From positions 1 through 64,000 of the forward strand of contig NZ_JAERJP010000007.1 in NCBI RefSeq assembly GCF_018257575.1: DNA of 64,000 nt. Direction: 5' to 3'. Below, in pieces: positions 30,821 to 44,167 of the stretch (within the stretch, counting starts at the first letter, position 1; each line of letters begins with the position of its first letter). Under the pieces are notes generated by a model. The model was not told where the DNA came from, did no database searches, and was given only the letters and a program-made list of their open reading frames with translations. The DNA is from Tatumella sp. JGM91 (lineage in GTDB: Bacteria; Pseudomonadota; Gammaproteobacteria; Enterobacterales; Enterobacteriaceae). Both the position numbers and the translations under genes were made by a program.

Positions 30821-30850
30821 ATAAAAAAAGGCGGTCAGAAGACCGCCTTA
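30821..30850 (-). terminator. Terminator after yidC
   Basis: A 9-base stem, AAGGCGGTC/GACCGCCTT, with an AGAA loop lies between the yidC stop and the mnmE start. On the minus strand it is followed by TTTTTTT. It should end most rpmH-rnpA-yidD-yidC transcripts before mnmE. Confidence 0.85.
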
Positions 30851-30905
30851 TCATATCCTGAGTGCCGTTAATGATCACGCCGCCGGTGGCTGGCGTGACA
30901 GGTTA

Positions 30906-32549
30906 TCAGGCTTTTTTCTTACGGCTGTGTAATCCGCGTTTTTCCAGGCCGCGATAAATCAGCTGCTGCTGAATAATCGTGACCAGGTTACTGACGATAT
31001 AGTACAGCACCAGACCTGACGGGAACCACAGGAAGAAGACGGTAAAGATGACCGGCATAAAGGTCATAATCTTCTGCTGCATTGGGTCGGTCACCGTGGT
31101 CGGAGACATCTTCTGAATGAAGAACATGGTTACACCCATCAGTACCGGCAGGATGTAGTACGGGTCCTGTACTGACAGGTCGTGGATCCACAGGATAAAC
31201 GGAGCCTGACGCAATTCAACCGAGCCCATCAGCATGTAGTACAGGGCCAGGAAGATTGGCATCTGGATAACCAGAGGCAGACAGCCGCCGAGCGGGTTCA
31301 CTTTTTCTTCTTTATACAGCGCCATCATTTCCTGACTCATACGCTGCTTATCTTCACCCAGACGCTCACGCATTGCCTGGATTTTTGGTTGCAGCATGCG
31401 CATTTTCGCCATTGAGGTGTATTGCGCACGAGTCAGCGGGTACATGATACCGCGGACAATAAAGGTGATAACGATAATTGAGAAGCCCCAGTTACCGATA
31501 AAGCTGTGGATAAATTTCAGCAGCTTAAACAGTGGCTGAGAGATAAACCACAACCAGCCGTAATCCACAGTTAAGTCGAGGTGCGGGGAAACGGCAGCCA
31601 TCTGATCCTGAATTTCCGGGCCAACCCACAGGGTCGCATTCAGGTCCTGTTGTGCACCGGCGGCAATAGTGACCGGCGATGATTTGTAACCGATAGCCGC
31701 CAGACCGTTACCCAGATTACTGGTATACAGGGTGTTGCTGCCAGATGTCCGTGGAACCCATGCGGTAGCGAAATACTGCTGCAGCATAGCCACCCAGCCA
31801 TTATCGGTACTGGTATTCAGGTTCTCATTATCAGCAATAGTATCAAATTTATATTTTTCATACTTTTCATTGCTGGTGGAGTAGGCCGCACCACGGAAAG
31901 TATGTAGTGCAAAGTTATTGCTGCCGGTATCGCGGGCTTTAGGCAGGGTGATTGTCTGCTTCAGCTGACCAAACATTGAAACTTCCAGCGGCTGTGCCGA
32001 GCTGTTATCAATATGGTAGTCAACATCAACCGCATAACCACCCCGTTTGAAGACAAACGTCTTGGTGTATACCACACCGTTCTCACCGGTCCAGGTCAGG
32101 GGAACACGAAGTTCGGTCTGACCGTCAGCCATCTGGTAGCTGTCCTGAGTGGTGGTATACAGCGGGCGGGCACCATTGGCAGGGTTATCCGGACCGTTAC
32201 GGCCGGTTAAACCACTTTGCGCCTGGTACATAAAGTCAGGTGAGGTTTCCAGCAGCTGGAAAGGCTGGGTTGACCCGAGCGTCTTCGGGTAAGTGAGTAA
32301 CTGGGCCTGCTCTACATCACCGCCACGGGTATTAATTTCAACAGACAAGACGTCTGTTCTAACAGTAATCGTTTTGCCCTGACCACTGGCCGGAACGCCC
32401 TGGTTTGCGGCATCGCTTGCGGTATTGTTCGTATTCTGAGTGGTCCGGGTTTGCTGTGGCTGTGGATTGTGGTCCGTCTGCCAGGCTTGCCAGATCATAA
32501 AAGACACGAACAGAAAAGCGATGAAAAAAAGATTGCGTTGCGAATCCAT
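30906..32549 (-). CDS. yidC: Membrane protein insertase YidC
   Basis: Inserts and folds inner-membrane proteins, alone or with SecYEG. The 547 residues comprise an N-terminal signal-anchor helix (about 5-22), a large periplasmic beta-sandwich P1 domain (about 55-340) and five conserved core helices beginning near 350. The core includes the cytoplasmic loop rich in Met, Arg and Lys, and the basic C-terminus HSRKKKA. It begins MDSQRNLF like E. coli and lies two bases after the yidD stop. Confidence 0.97.
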   Translation of the reverse strand: MDSQRNLFFIAFLFVSFMIWQAWQTDHNPQPQQTRTTQNTNNTASDAANQGVPASGQGKTITVRTDVLSVEINTRGGDVEQAQLLTYPKTLGSTQPFQLLETSPDFMYQAQSGLTGRNGPDNPANGARPLYTTTQDSYQMADGQTELRVPLTWTGENGVVYTKTFVFKRGGYAVDVDYHIDNSSAQPLEVSMFGQLKQTITLPKARDTGSNNFALHTFRGAAYSTSNEKYEKYKFDTIADNENLNTSTDNGWVAMLQQYFATAWVPRTSGSNTLYTSNLGNGLAAIGYKSSPVTIAAGAQQDLNATLWVGPEIQDQMAAVSPHLDLTVDYGWLWFISQPLFKLLKFIHSFIGNWGFSIIVITFIVRGIMYPLTRAQYTSMAKMRMLQPKIQAMRERLGEDKQRMSQEMMALYKEEKVNPLGGCLPLVIQMPIFLALYYMLMGSVELRQAPFILWIHDLSVQDPYYILPVLMGVTMFFIQKMSPTTVTDPMQQKIMTFMPVIFTVFFLWFPSGLVLYYIVSNLVTIIQQQLIYRGLEKRGLHSRKKKA

Positions 32550-32551
32550 CG

Positions 32552-32809
32552 TTAGTTTTCTCTGGTATCAGTGTTTTTTGGCGGCACAGGATCGTCACCA
32601 CCCGCGTGTAACGGATGGCATTTTAATACGCGTTTCACCGTCAACCAACACCCTTTTATCACCCCGAAACGACGTAAGGCTTCGATCCCGTAATGGGAAC
32701 AGGTTGGATTGAAACGGCAATGAGGCCCCAGCAGGGGACTTATTGCCCGTTGGTAAACGCGGATCAGAACAATCAGGAGCCGCGTGCCAGGCGACAATGA
32801 CGACGCCAT
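32552..32809 (-). CDS. yidD: Membrane protein insertion efficiency factor YidD
   Basis: A small, basic, membrane-associated protein of 85 residues that aids insertion of membrane proteins by YidC. It shows the UPF0161 core [20 protein letters not shown] with conserved cysteines, and [12 protein letters not shown] near the end. Its start overlaps the end of rnpA by 37 bases in another frame, the same arrangement as in E. coli. Confidence 0.95.
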   Translation of the reverse strand: MASSLSPGTRLLIVLIRVYQRAISPLLGPHCRFNPTCSHYGIEALRRFGVIKGCWLTVKRVLKCHPLHAGGDDPVPPKNTDTREN

Positions 32810-33132
32810 AGTTTCTCCAACACTTCCGTCAAAGTATGGTTATCCAGGTCGGCAATCCCTTTTTTTGCAACGATGACAAAATCCATCGCCGGAAGCTCGT
32901 GCTGGCGCAAACGAAAACTTTCCCGGGTTAAACGTTTAATCCGGTTACGTTCATGGGCGCGTTTTACGTGTTTCTTAGCGACAGTAAGACCGATGCGGGG
33001 ATGCCCCAGCGAATTCTGGCGGCCGAGAATAGTCAATTGCGGCGTGCCAGCTCGTTGTGGCTGCTGGAAGACGAAAGTGAAATGATTGGGAGTTAACAAA
33101 CGTAACTCCCTGGGAAATGCGAGCTTACCCAC
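32773..33132 (-). CDS. rnpA: Ribonuclease P protein component
   Basis: The protein subunit that assists the RNase P ribozyme in removing 5' leaders from pre-tRNA. The 119 residues contain the RNR motif in [20 protein letters not shown] (about 55-75). The start codon is GTG at 33132, as in E. coli. It lies 14 bases after rpmH. Confidence 0.97.
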   Translation of the reverse strand: MGKLAFPRELRLLTPNHFTFVFQQPQRAGTPQLTILGRQNSLGHPRIGLTVAKKHVKRAHERNRIKRLTRESFRLRQHELPAMDFVIVAKKGIADLDNHTLTEVLEKLWRRHCRLARGS

Positions 33133-33146
33133 CAGGGTTCGCTTTA

Positions 33147-33896
<750 letters not shown>

Positions 33897-35309
33897 GTGT
33901 CACTTACGCTTTGGCAACAGTGCCTTACCCGTTTGCAGGATGAATTACCTGCCACTGAATTCAGTATGTGGATCCGCCCGCTGCAGGCTGAATTAAACGA
34001 CAATACTCTGGCTCTGTACGCACCAAACCGCTTTGTACTCGACTGGGTGCGTGATAAATACATCAATAGTATTAATGCCTTGCTGAATGAGTTTTGTGGT
34101 GCTGACATTCCACAGCTACGTTTTGAAGTGGGTGCCAGACCTGCGGCGGCACCTGCGGCAGCACCTGCAGTGAGTACTGTTGCACCGCCGCATATTTCAC
34201 AGCCTGTTCCGCCAGCTCGCCCGCCCGTTAGTCCGAATAACGGTCGTCCGAGCTGGGACAATGTGCCCGCGCCGGTAGAAGTGGCTTATCGTTCGAATGT
34301 TAACAGCCGGCATAATTTTGATAATTTTGTCGAAGGTAAATCGAACCAGCTTGCCCGTGCTGCCGCGCGTCAGGTCGCAGATAATCCGGGCGGTGCTTAT
34401 AACCCGCTATTTTTATATGGCGGGACGGGATTAGGTAAAACGCACCTTTTGCATGCGGTGGGGAACGGCATTATTGCCCGGAAACCGAATGCAAAAATTG
34501 TGTATATGCATTCTGAACGCTTTGTTCAGGATATGGTAAAAGCATTGCAGAACAATGCGATAGAAGAGTTTAAACGCTATTATCGCTCGGTTGATGCACT
34601 GTTAATTGATGATATCCAGTTTTTTGCAAATAAAGAGCGTTCCCAGGAAGAGTTTTTCCATACCTTTAATGCACTTCTGGAAGGTAACCAGCAGATTATC
34701 CTGACATCAGATCGTTACCCGAAAGAAATTAACGGGGTTGAAGATCGTCTGAAATCACGGTTTGGCTGGGGCCTGACAGTGGCGATAGAGCCGCCTGAAC
34801 TGGAAACCAGGGTCGCCATCCTGATGAAAAAAGCGGACGAGAATAAAATCCGTCTGCCGGGGGAAGTGGCTTTCTTTATTGCCAAACGCTTACGGTCAAA
34901 CGTCCGTGAGCTGGAAGGGGCATTAAACCGTGTGATTGCGAATGCCAATTTTACCGGCCGGGCAATCACCATCGACTTTGTCCGGGAAGCGCTGCGCGAT
35001 TTACTGGCTTTACAGGAAAAACTGGTCACTATCGATAATATTCAGAAAACAGTCGCAGAATACTATAAAATTAAAGTCGCTGATCTGTTGTCTAAACGAC
35101 GTTCACGCTCGGTGGCCAGACCCCGGCAGATGGCAATGGCGATGGCAAAAGAACTGACCAACCATAGTCTGCCCGAAATCGGTGATGCTTTCGGCGGCCG
35201 CGACCATACGACAGTGTTGCATGCCTGCCGTAAGATTGAGCAGTTGCGTGAAGAAAGTCACGATATAAAAGAAGATTTCTCCAATTTAATCAGAACATTA
35301 TCTTCCTGA
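33897..35309 (+). CDS. dnaA: Chromosomal replication initiator DnaA
   Basis: Binds DnaA boxes and opens oriC. The 470 residues contain domain I (about 1-85), a Pro/Ala-rich linker (about 86-130), the AAA+ domain with Walker [10 protein letters not shown] near residue 178 and Walker [10 protein letters not shown], and a C-terminal helix-turn-helix with the signature [18 protein letters not shown]. The GTG at 33897, with GGAG six bases upstream, gives the E. coli start [10 protein letters not shown]. The ATG/GTG in frame at 33885 is less likely. dnaN follows after four bases. Confidence 0.97.
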   Translation: MSLTLWQQCLTRLQDELPATEFSMWIRPLQAELNDNTLALYAPNRFVLDWVRDKYINSINALLNEFCGADIPQLRFEVGARPAAAPAAAPAVSTVAPPHISQPVPPARPPVSPNNGRPSWDNVPAPVEVAYRSNVNSRHNFDNFVEGKSNQLARAAARQVADNPGGAYNPLFLYGGTGLGKTHLLHAVGNGIIARKPNAKIVYMHSERFVQDMVKALQNNAIEEFKRYYRSVDALLIDDIQFFANKERSQEEFFHTFNALLEGNQQIILTSDRYPKEINGVEDRLKSRFGWGLTVAIEPPELETRVAILMKKADENKIRLPGEVAFFIAKRLRSNVRELEGALNRVIANANFTGRAITIDFVREALRDLLALQEKLVTIDNIQKTVAEYYKIKVADLLSKRRSRSVARPRQMAMAMAKELTNHSLPEIGDAFGGRDHTTVLHACRKIEQLREESHDIKEDFSNLIRTLSS

Positions 35310-35313
35310 CGCT

Positions 35314-36414
35314 ATGAAATTTATTGTAGAAAGAGAGCAGTTGCTCAAACCATTACAACAAGTGAGCGGCCCCCTGGGGGGACGTCCGACATTACCTATT
35401 CTCGGCAACCTGTTGTTGCAGGTTACCGATGGCGCGTTGTCTCTGACCGGTACCGATCTCGAAATGGAGATGGTAGCCCGTGTTGCTCTTAGCCAGCCTC
35501 ATGAGGCTGGTGAAACGACTGTGCCGGCACGTAAGTTTCTGGACATCTGTCGCGGCCTGCCGGAAGGTGCTGAAATCCACGTTATTCTGGAAAACGACAG
35601 AATGCTGGTACGTTCAGGACGCAGCCGTTTCTCATTATCGACCTTGCCGGCGACGGATTTTCCAAATCTCGATGACTGGCAAAGTGAGGTGGAATTTACT
35701 CTGCCACAGGCGACACTGAAACGACTGATTGAAGCCACCCAGTTTTCGATGGCGCACCAGGATGTACGCTATTATCTGAACGGTATGCTGTTTGAAACTG
35801 CCGGAGAGGAATTGCGTACTGTCTCTACCGATGGCCACCGCCTTGCGGTGTGTGCCATGCCGGTGGGCCAGTCTTTGCCCGATCACTCGGTGATTGTACC
35901 GCGTAAAGGGGTGGTTGAACTGGTCCGATTGCTGGATGGCGGCGACACGCCGTTACAGTTGCAAATTGGCAGCAGTAACATCCGAGCCCATGTCGGTGAC
36001 TTTATTTTTACCTCCAAACTGGTGGACGGACGCTTCCCGGATTACCGCCGTGTGCTGCCAAAAAATCCGGATAAAACACTGGAAGCCGGTTGTGATCTGC
36101 TGCGGCAGGCATTTGCCCGTGCGGCTATCCTGTCGAATGAGAAATTCAGAGGTGTCCGGCTGTTTATTACGGAAAATCAGCTGCGTATTACGGCAAATAA
36201 CCCGGAACAGGAAGAAGCCGAAGAGATCCTGGATGTCAGTTACCAGGGCAGTGAGCTGGAAATTGGTTTTAATGTCAGCTATGTGCTGGATGTACTCAAT
36301 GCCCTGAAATGTGAAAATGTCAGGCTGCTGCTGACTGACTCGGTTTCCAGTGTGCAAATTGAAGATGTCGCCAGCCAGCATGCCGCTTATGTGGTTATGC
36401 CGATGCGTCTGTAG
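35314..36414 (+). CDS. dnaN: DNA polymerase III beta sliding clamp
   Basis: The ring-shaped processivity clamp that tethers replicative polymerases to DNA. The 366 residues equal the E. coli length. Three clamp repeats are recognisable, with KFIVEREQLLKPLQQVSGPL at the start and YVVMPMRL at the end. It is co-transcribed with dnaA and recF, as usual. Confidence 0.97.
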   Translation: MKFIVEREQLLKPLQQVSGPLGGRPTLPILGNLLLQVTDGALSLTGTDLEMEMVARVALSQPHEAGETTVPARKFLDICRGLPEGAEIHVILENDRMLVRSGRSRFSLSTLPATDFPNLDDWQSEVEFTLPQATLKRLIEATQFSMAHQDVRYYLNGMLFETAGEELRTVSTDGHRLAVCAMPVGQSLPDHSVIVPRKGVVELVRLLDGGDTPLQLQIGSSNIRAHVGDFIFTSKLVDGRFPDYRRVLPKNPDKTLEAGCDLLRQAFARAAILSNEKFRGVRLFITENQLRITANNPEQEEAEEILDVSYQGSELEIGFNVSYVLDVLNALKCENVRLLLTDSVSSVQIEDVASQHAAYVVMPMRL

Positions 36415-36505
36415 CCTGCCATTCTGATCTTTTGTTTTCCCTGCCGCCATCTGCTGCAGGGAAACGGCTTTCCTGAATACGTTTTTCTCGCCCCCGGACG
36501 AATTT

Positions 36506-37591
36506 ATGGCTCTTACCCGCCTGATAATTAAAGATTTCCGCAATATCGCTCAGGCTGATCTCTGCCTCTCTGAAGGGGTTAACTTCCTGATCGGCCCTAA
36601 TGGCAGCGGAAAAACCAGTGTACTGGAAGCTATCTATACTCTGGGCCATGGACGGGCATTTCGTAGTACTCAGACCGGACGTGTGATCCGCCATGACCAG
36701 CCTTCGTTTGTACTGCATGGGCGGATTGACGATGCAAATCATCAGCACAGTATCGGGCTCAGTAAAGACCGCGCCGGAGAGAGTAAAGTCCGGGTCGATG
36801 GCAGCGACGGACACAAGGTGGCTGAACTGGCCCAGTTATTGCCAATGCAGTTAATTACCCCGGAGGGTTTTACCCTGTTAACCGGTGGCCCTAAGTTTCG
36901 GCGGGCCTATATTGACTGGGGCTGTTTTCATAACTACCCGGGGTTTTACAGCGCATGGAGTGATCTGCGGCGGCTGATAAAACAGCGTAATGCAGCACTG
37001 CGTCAGGTGACCAGCTATCGCCAGCTACGGCCGTGGGATCAGGAACTGGCCCCGGTGACACAGCAAATCAGTGAGTGGCGACAGGCTTATAGCGATGAAA
37101 TTACCCGTGAGATTAAAGCCACCTGTCAGCAATTTTTGCCGGAATATGAGCTGAGTTTTTCCTATCAGCGTGGCTGGGACAAAGAGACGGATTATGCAGA
37201 ATTACTGGAACGTAATTTTGAACGTGACCGGGCCCTGACCTATACGGCCAGCGGCCCGCATAAAGCGGATTTTCGTATCCGCGCTGCGGGCACACCGGTG
37301 GAAGACTTGCTGTCCCGCGGCCAGCTGAAATTATTAATGTGTGCCCTGCGCCTGGCGCAGGGAGAGTACCTGACACGTCAAAGCGGACGACGTTGTATTT
37401 ACCTGATCGATGACTTTGCTTCGGAGCTTGATGACCAGCGTCGTCATCTGCTGGCAAGTCGCCTGAAATCGACAAAAGCGCAGGTTTTTGTCAGCGCCAT
37501 TAGTGTTGACCACGTAATCGACATGAATGATGAAAAGGGCAAGATGTTCAGCGTAGAAAAAGGTAAAATAGCAGTTCAACCTGAAGATTAA
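36506..37591 (+). CDS. recF: Recombination mediator RecF
   Basis: An SMC-like ATPase that, with RecO and RecR, loads RecA at gaps in DNA. The 361 residues have Walker [10 protein letters not shown] near residue 30, the ABC-type signature [10 protein letters not shown] near 270 and Walker [12 protein letters not shown] near 300. It sits between dnaN and gyrB in the conserved dnaA-dnaN-recF-gyrB order. Confidence 0.97.
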   Translation: MALTRLIIKDFRNIAQADLCLSEGVNFLIGPNGSGKTSVLEAIYTLGHGRAFRSTQTGRVIRHDQPSFVLHGRIDDANHQHSIGLSKDRAGESKVRVDGSDGHKVAELAQLLPMQLITPEGFTLLTGGPKFRRAYIDWGCFHNYPGFYSAWSDLRRLIKQRNAALRQVTSYRQLRPWDQELAPVTQQISEWRQAYSDEITREIKATCQQFLPEYELSFSYQRGWDKETDYAELLERNFERDRALTYTASGPHKADFRIRAAGTPVEDLLSRGQLKLLMCALRLAQGEYLTRQSGRRCIYLIDDFASELDDQRRHLLASRLKSTKAQVFVSAISVDHVIDMNDEKGKMFSVEKGKIAVQPED

Positions 37592-40018
<2,427 letters not shown>

Positions 40019-40038
40019 TCCCGACGGGATTGCTCAAT

Positions 40039-40070
40039 AACCCTCTTTGGTAACAAAGGGGGTTTTTTTT
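40039..40070 (+). terminator. Terminator of the dnaA-gyrB operon
   Basis: A stem CCCTCTTT/AAAGGGGG followed by TTTTTTTT starts 21 bases after the gyrB stop. Confidence 0.85.
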
Positions 40071-40227
40071 GGTCAGTAGTGCCGGGCAATGATGACTATT
40101 GCTGAACTAAAACTGCGGAAATACAGCGGCGTCCTGTGATCCCTGTGGAGTACTGGCAGGTTAATACTGTCAGGCTCAGGCTAAACAAGATAGCATCAGA
40201 CGATATTTGGCAACTGATGAGGATATT

Positions 40228-41043
40228 ATGGCAATAAAACTGATAGCACTCGATATGGACGGCACACTGCTGGATCCGGAGCATAAAATTACCCCTGCGG
40301 TGAAATCAGCAATCGCACGAGCACAGCAGCAGGGGATTATTGTTGTCCTGGCGTCCGGCCGGCCGCATATCGGCATGCAACGCTATATTACTGAGCTGGG
40401 CCTGGATAAACCAGGCCAGTTTTGTATCAGTTATAACGGTGCATTAGTACAACGTGCTGAAGATGGCAGTTGCGTTGCTGAAGTTACCCTGGGTCATGCG
40501 GACTATCTGAAATTTGAACAACTGGCACGGGAGTTTGGGGTACATTTCCAGGCGCTGGATAAAACCCATCTGTACACCCCGAACCAGGATATCAGTAAAT
40601 ACACTATCCATGAGGTATCTCTGACCGGAATACCACTGCGTTATCGCGCGGCAGCGGATATGGATCCGTCATTACGTTTTCCGAAACTGATGATGATCGA
40701 TGAGCCTGAATTACTGGACGCTGCCATCTGCCGGTTACCTCCGGAAGTGAGGAAAGAGTATACCATTCTGAAAAGTGCACCATTCTACCTGGAGATCCTC
40801 AACAATCAGGTAAATAAAGGTGCAGCGGTACGCAAACTTGCTGAGCTGTCAGGTTTTTCTGCAGATGAAGTGATGGCGATTGGTGATCATGAAAATGATC
40901 TGGCGATGATTGCTTACGCCGGCTGCGGGGTAGCGATGGGCAATGCTATTGATTCAGTAAAACAGCAGGCCCGCTATCAGACGTCGTCGAATGCTGAAGA
41001 TGGTGTTGCCCGTGCGATTGAACAGTGGGCATTATCTGACTGA
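40228..41043 (+). CDS. yidA: HAD-family sugar-phosphate phosphatase YidA
   Basis: A Cof-type (class IIB) HAD phosphatase; the E. coli enzyme acts on sugar phosphates such as erythrose 4-phosphate. The 271 residues show motif I ALDMDGTLL (Asp9, Asp11), motif II VVLASGRP, motif III Lys in NKGAAVRKL near residue 199 and motif IV GDHENDLAMI. The ATG at 40228 is preceded by TGAGGA and gives the family start MAIKLIALDMDG. The yidB gene usually found between gyrB and yidA in E. coli is absent. Confidence 0.94.
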   Translation: MAIKLIALDMDGTLLDPEHKITPAVKSAIARAQQQGIIVVLASGRPHIGMQRYITELGLDKPGQFCISYNGALVQRAEDGSCVAEVTLGHADYLKFEQLAREFGVHFQALDKTHLYTPNQDISKYTIHEVSLTGIPLRYRAAADMDPSLRFPKLMMIDEPELLDAAICRLPPEVRKEYTILKSAPFYLEILNNQVNKGAAVRKLAELSGFSADEVMAIGDHENDLAMIAYAGCGVAMGNAIDSVKQQARYQTSSNAEDGVARAIEQWALSD

Positions 41044-41239
41044 ACCCTGTACACAGGCCGTATCTGCGGCCTGTCATCGGTTCTTTTTCCCCCCTGGTTT
41101 AGAAACACTCAGCCGGTAAATCTTCCCCGCCATTTTTCCCGACCAGTATTACCCATAAGTTAAATAGTCTTTAGCAGAAGACGGCGGTACCTGTTAATGA
41201 AACGGTATTTACCGCATCATTTGTTAACAAGCTAATAAT

Positions 41240-41258
41240 AACCATTGTTATCATTATC
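41240..41258. promoter_or_regulatory. Fur-box-like site upstream of the first YhcN paralogue
   Basis: Read on the minus strand, this 19-mer starts GATAATGATAA and matches the Fur consensus at 14 of 19 positions by eye. It lies about 47 bases before the start codon at 41305. Control by iron is inferred only. Confidence 0.4.
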
Positions 41259-41304
41259 CCGTCAAAACAAATGACATTTTTTAAACATTTATCAGGTATC
41301 CGTT

Positions 41305-41517
41305 ATGAAAACCATTACTACGCTTGTTGCTGCCGCAGCATTATCTGTCCTGTCGTTCGGGGCTTTTGCTATTCCTGTATCAGCCAGTGGCAGTACTCTG
41401 GACAGTACTGAAGCGAATATTGCTGCGCAGGCGAAAGCGGCAGGAGCCTCTTCTTACATCATTACCAGTGCCCGTCAGGCGAATGGTGTCTATATGACGG
41501 CGGAACTGAATAAATAA
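41305..41517 (+). CDS. YhcN/BhsA-family (DUF1471) periplasmic stress protein, copy 1
   Basis: A 70-residue protein with a signal peptide ending AFA (residue 22), then the DUF1471 fold: SASGSTLDSTEANIAAQAKAAG (helix) and SYIITSARQANGVYMTAELNK (strands). Family members such as YhcN and BhsA respond to acid, oxidative or metal stress and affect biofilm formation. It is the first of three tandem paralogues and is the most divergent of them (IPVSA instead of ESVSA after the signal). A Fur-like site lies upstream. Confidence 0.85.
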   Translation: MKTITTLVAAAALSVLSFGAFAIPVSASGSTLDSTEANIAAQAKAAGASSYIITSARQANGVYMTAELNK

Positions 41518-41577
41518 GCGGTATCTTACCGATGCCGATTGGCCGGTCACTGAAAGTAATCGCAAAAATAACCGATT

Positions 41578-41599
41578 AAATGTGATGTAGATCGCACTT
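41578..41599. promoter_or_regulatory. CRP-cAMP site upstream of the second YhcN paralogue
   Basis: TGTGATGTAGATCGCA with A-rich and T-rich flanks matches the 22-base CRP consensus at about 19 positions (TGTGA-N6-TCGCA). It lies about 100 bases before the start at 41692. A CTAATAATAAC element at 41610-41620 also occurs upstream of copy 1 at 41232. Confidence 0.65.
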
Positions 41600-41691
41600 T
41601 CAGTTAATAGACTAATAATAACAATAGTTACTATATGCACTATCAGAACGACAGCTGTTCTGCGTAACAACCATAAAGAAGGATTTTGACC

Positions 41692-41904
41692 ATGAAAACT
41701 ATGACTGCATTATTTACTGCTGCGATGTTATCTGCCCTGTCATTTGGTGTGTTTGCTGAATCAGTGTCTGCCACCGGCAGTACCCTGGACAGTGCTGAAG
41801 CCCATATTGCAGCGCAGGCAAAAGCCGCGGGAGCCTCGTCTTACTCTATCACCAGCGCCCGTGATGATAATGGCGTCTACATGACTGCTGAACTGAATAA
41901 ATAA
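41692..41904 (+). CDS. YhcN/BhsA-family (DUF1471) periplasmic stress protein, copy 2
   Basis: A 70-residue paralogue with a signal peptide ending VFA (residue 22) and the full DUF1471 region ending YMTAELNK. It differs from copy 3 at only five residues, all within the first 28 positions. The ATG at 41692 has AAGGA eight bases upstream; a TTG two codons earlier is less likely. Behind a CRP-like site. Confidence 0.87.
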   Translation: MKTMTALFTAAMLSALSFGVFAESVSATGSTLDSAEAHIAAQAKAAGASSYSITSARDDNGVYMTAELNK

Positions 41905-42048
41905 CCGTCCTGTCTTGCTGGCGCTGTATTTCCTGACCGGTAACCTCCTCAGAAAATAAAACAGATCTGCCGCGATAAGACGCGCGCCACGGGTTAACCC
42001 GGGACAATGTGTACCCTGCGTAACAAACCATAAACAAGGATTTTGACC

Positions 42049-42261
42049 ATGAAAACGATGACTGCATTAGTTGCTGCTGCGATATTATCTGCCCTGTCAT
42101 TTGGTGCGTTTGCCGAATCAGTGTCTGCCTCGGGCAGTACCCTGGACAGTGCTGAAGCCCATATTGCAGCGCAGGCAAAAGCTGCGGGTGCCTCCTCTTA
42201 CTCTATCACCAGCGCCCGTGATGATAATGGCGTCTATATGACAGCCGAGTTAAATAAATAA
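42049..42261 (+). CDS. YhcN/BhsA-family (DUF1471) periplasmic stress protein, copy 3
   Basis: A 70-residue protein whose mature part is nearly identical to copy 2. Even the leader ATAAA-AAGGATTTTGACC before the ATG is shared, so the two arose by a recent tandem duplication. Its own upstream region lacks the CRP-like site and the CTAATAATAAC element, so it may depend on read-through or a different promoter. A terminator follows. Confidence 0.87.
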   Translation: MKTMTALVAAAILSALSFGAFAESVSASGSTLDSAEAHIAAQAKAAGASSYSITSARDDNGVYMTAELNK

Positions 42262-42288
42262 CCGCATTTGTTATTGAGTTCATTACCG

Positions 42289-42316
42289 GAAAGCTGCCTC
42301 AGGGCAGCTTTTGTTG
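42289..42316 (+). terminator. Terminator after the YhcN cluster
   Basis: An AAGCTGCC/GGCAGCTT stem (42291-42310) followed by TTGTTGTTT. It overlaps the region upstream of yidR, which argues against a longer yidR reading frame. Confidence 0.75.
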
Positions 42317-42397
42317 TTTATCTGTCCCGCTTATGCTGGCACTGTCGGGCAGAATATTGCATATTCCCTTACCCCCAAGACTCATGCGGAACAGGCC

Positions 42398-43657
42398 ATG
42401 CCGGACAGACAACTGACTTTTGAATCCCGTCATCATCAACTGACAAATGCTCAGATATGGACACCCGACAGCCAGTGGCTGGTGTTTGATGTGCGCCCGC
42501 CGGATGCAACCTTTAACAGCCAGACGGTGGAACGTGTAAATATAACGACCGGGGTCAGGGAAGTGATCTATCGGGCCTCACAAGGTGCCTGTGTCGGGGT
42601 AGTCAGTTGCAGCCCGCAATTACCGGAACGTTATGTCTGTATTCACGGGCCGGAAAATCCTGATCAGAGCTGGTATTACGATTTTCACCACCGTCGCGGG
42701 GTGATTATTAGTGATGGTCAGGCCGTGACCCTTGATGGCTGTGATATTACACCGCCTTATACGGCGGGTGCGTTACGTGGTGGCAGTCACGTGCATATGT
42801 TTGATGCAGACGGTGAGTTTCTCAGCTTTACCTATAATGACCATGTGATGCATCAACGTTCCACGGCTGAAGATTTACGGAATGTCGGAGTCGCGGTTCC
42901 CCTGCATCCGGTGATCGTCAGCAGGCAGCACCCGCGCGGACACGATGGCAGCCACTTTTGCGTCATTGTCAGCCAGACCACCCCGTTTCCTGATCCCGGC
43001 AGTGATCAGATTAATCGCGCCTATGAAGAAGGCTGGGTCGGGCATAAGGGCTACCGGAAAGCCAGCGGTGAATGGCAGCGCAGAGCGCTGGTCTTTATCG
43101 GGGATACACTGTCGACTGAAGGAAAGAAGGTCCCGGAGATTTTTATTGTCGATTTACCTGACGACCCGGCCGATTTTGCGGTGGCCGGTGAATACCCGTT
43201 ACAGGGGACCGGGAGCTGGTTACCCGCCCCTCCTGCCGGCGTTACGCAACGCAGGCTGACCTATAGCCGGGGAATTGCACTACAGCCGCGCCACTGGCTG
43301 CGAACCTCGCCTGACGGCAGTATGGTGACATTTCTGATGGCAGACACCCGGGGTATCATTCAGTTATGGGGTGTCTCTCCTGCGGGTGGCAGCCCGCAAC
43401 AGATTACGGATTTACCCCACAGTATCAGCTCGGTGGTTAACTGGCATCCGCAGGTCCGGCGGGTCGCTTTTATCTGCGATAACAGTGTGATGATTTGTGA
43501 TCCTGACTCCGGAGATTGCCGGCGGGTGACTCAACGTACCACAACAGCACCCTGTGGCGATGCTGTGGTTTGGTCTCCGGATGGTGAAAAAATCGCCTTT
43601 ATGCGGGATATTAACGGTTGGCGGCAGCTGTTTATTGTGGACGGTTTTGTATTGTAG
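42398..43657 (+). CDS. yidR: DUF3748 beta-propeller protein YidR
   Basis: An uncharacterised protein with TolB/WD40-like propeller repeats (WTPDSQWLVFDVR near residue 22, SPDGSMVTFLM, WSPDGEKIAFMRD). The 419 residues line up with E. coli YidR (DUF3748). The ATG at 42398 (MPDRQLTF) is preferred because the frame upstream to 42311 runs through a terminator. No signal peptide is seen in the chosen form. The 3' end overlaps yidQ, on the other strand, by 26 bases. The yidR-yidQ-ibpA neighbourhood is conserved in enterics. Confidence 0.86.
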   Translation: MPDRQLTFESRHHQLTNAQIWTPDSQWLVFDVRPPDATFNSQTVERVNITTGVREVIYRASQGACVGVVSCSPQLPERYVCIHGPENPDQSWYYDFHHRRGVIISDGQAVTLDGCDITPPYTAGALRGGSHVHMFDADGEFLSFTYNDHVMHQRSTAEDLRNVGVAVPLHPVIVSRQHPRGHDGSHFCVIVSQTTPFPDPGSDQINRAYEEGWVGHKGYRKASGEWQRRALVFIGDTLSTEGKKVPEIFIVDLPDDPADFAVAGEYPLQGTGSWLPAPPAGVTQRRLTYSRGIALQPRHWLRTSPDGSMVTFLMADTRGIIQLWGVSPAGGSPQQITDLPHSISSVVNWHPQVRRVAFICDNSVMICDPDSGDCRRVTQRTTTAPCGDAVVWSPDGEKIAFMRDINGWRQLFIVDGFVL

Positions 43658-44000
43658 CAGTGCTGCTGGCGGGCAGTGATTCACGGGTTTTCGCCAGACG
43701 TTCACTTTCTGCCACCCTGGCCCGCAGTGATGTACCGCTTTTACCTGTGTCTTCGCGAAAGTAATCCCACGGCAGTAACAGGGTATCCATTACGGCTGAA
43801 AAGGGGTAATCAACGACTGCCAGCGTTTTAATTGGCCAGCGGGTATTATCATCTTTAAGGATTTCGGTATTTGCCCGGGTCCCCGGATAATATCCCTGGT
43901 CAGCCCCGGTATGTGACATCACACTGGAACAGCCAGTGGACGAAAACGCACACCAGACAATTACGCCTGCTGCCGGAATCCTGTTTCTGGTTTTCATCAT
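43632..44000 (-). CDS. yidQ: Putative lipoprotein YidQ (YceK/DUF1375 family)
   Basis: A 122-residue protein of the YceK/YidQ family, probably an outer-membrane lipoprotein. It has a short signal with lipobox STGC (Cys near residue 24) followed by SSVMSHTGADQGYYPGTRANTEIL and the family motif VDYPFSAVMDTLLLPWDYF. Four ATGs stand in tandem (44006, 44003, 44000, 43997) after AAGGG. The third or fourth has the better spacing, and I use the third. It is longer at the C-terminus than E. coli YidQ. Function unknown. Confidence 0.82.
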   Translation of the reverse strand: MMKTRNRIPAAGVIVWCAFSSTGCSSVMSHTGADQGYYPGTRANTEILKDDNTRWPIKTLAVVDYPFSAVMDTLLLPWDYFREDTGKSGTSLRARVAESERLAKTRESLPASSTATIQNRPQ

Positions 44001-44134
44001 CATCATCCCTTTTCATTCCCGCAGCCTGATATTTCAGACAGAGTTAATCGTTGCAGATAAGCGCGCATATTGCGGTCAAGGTTCCCTGAGTGTAAGTCAA
44101 TTCGTGGTCACTGGCTCAAAAAAACATCTTTTTG

Positions 44135-44163
44135 CTTGAAAAAAATGCGATCGACCCCACTAT
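44135..44163 (+). promoter_or_regulatory. Sigma-32 heat-shock promoter of ibpA
   Basis: CTTGAAA (44135-44141), 13 bases, then CCCCACTAT (44155-44163) closely fits the sigma-32 pattern CTTGAAA-N13/15-CCCCATNT. It lies about 100 bases before the ibpA start. Confidence 0.85.
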
Positions 44164-44167
44164 ATGA

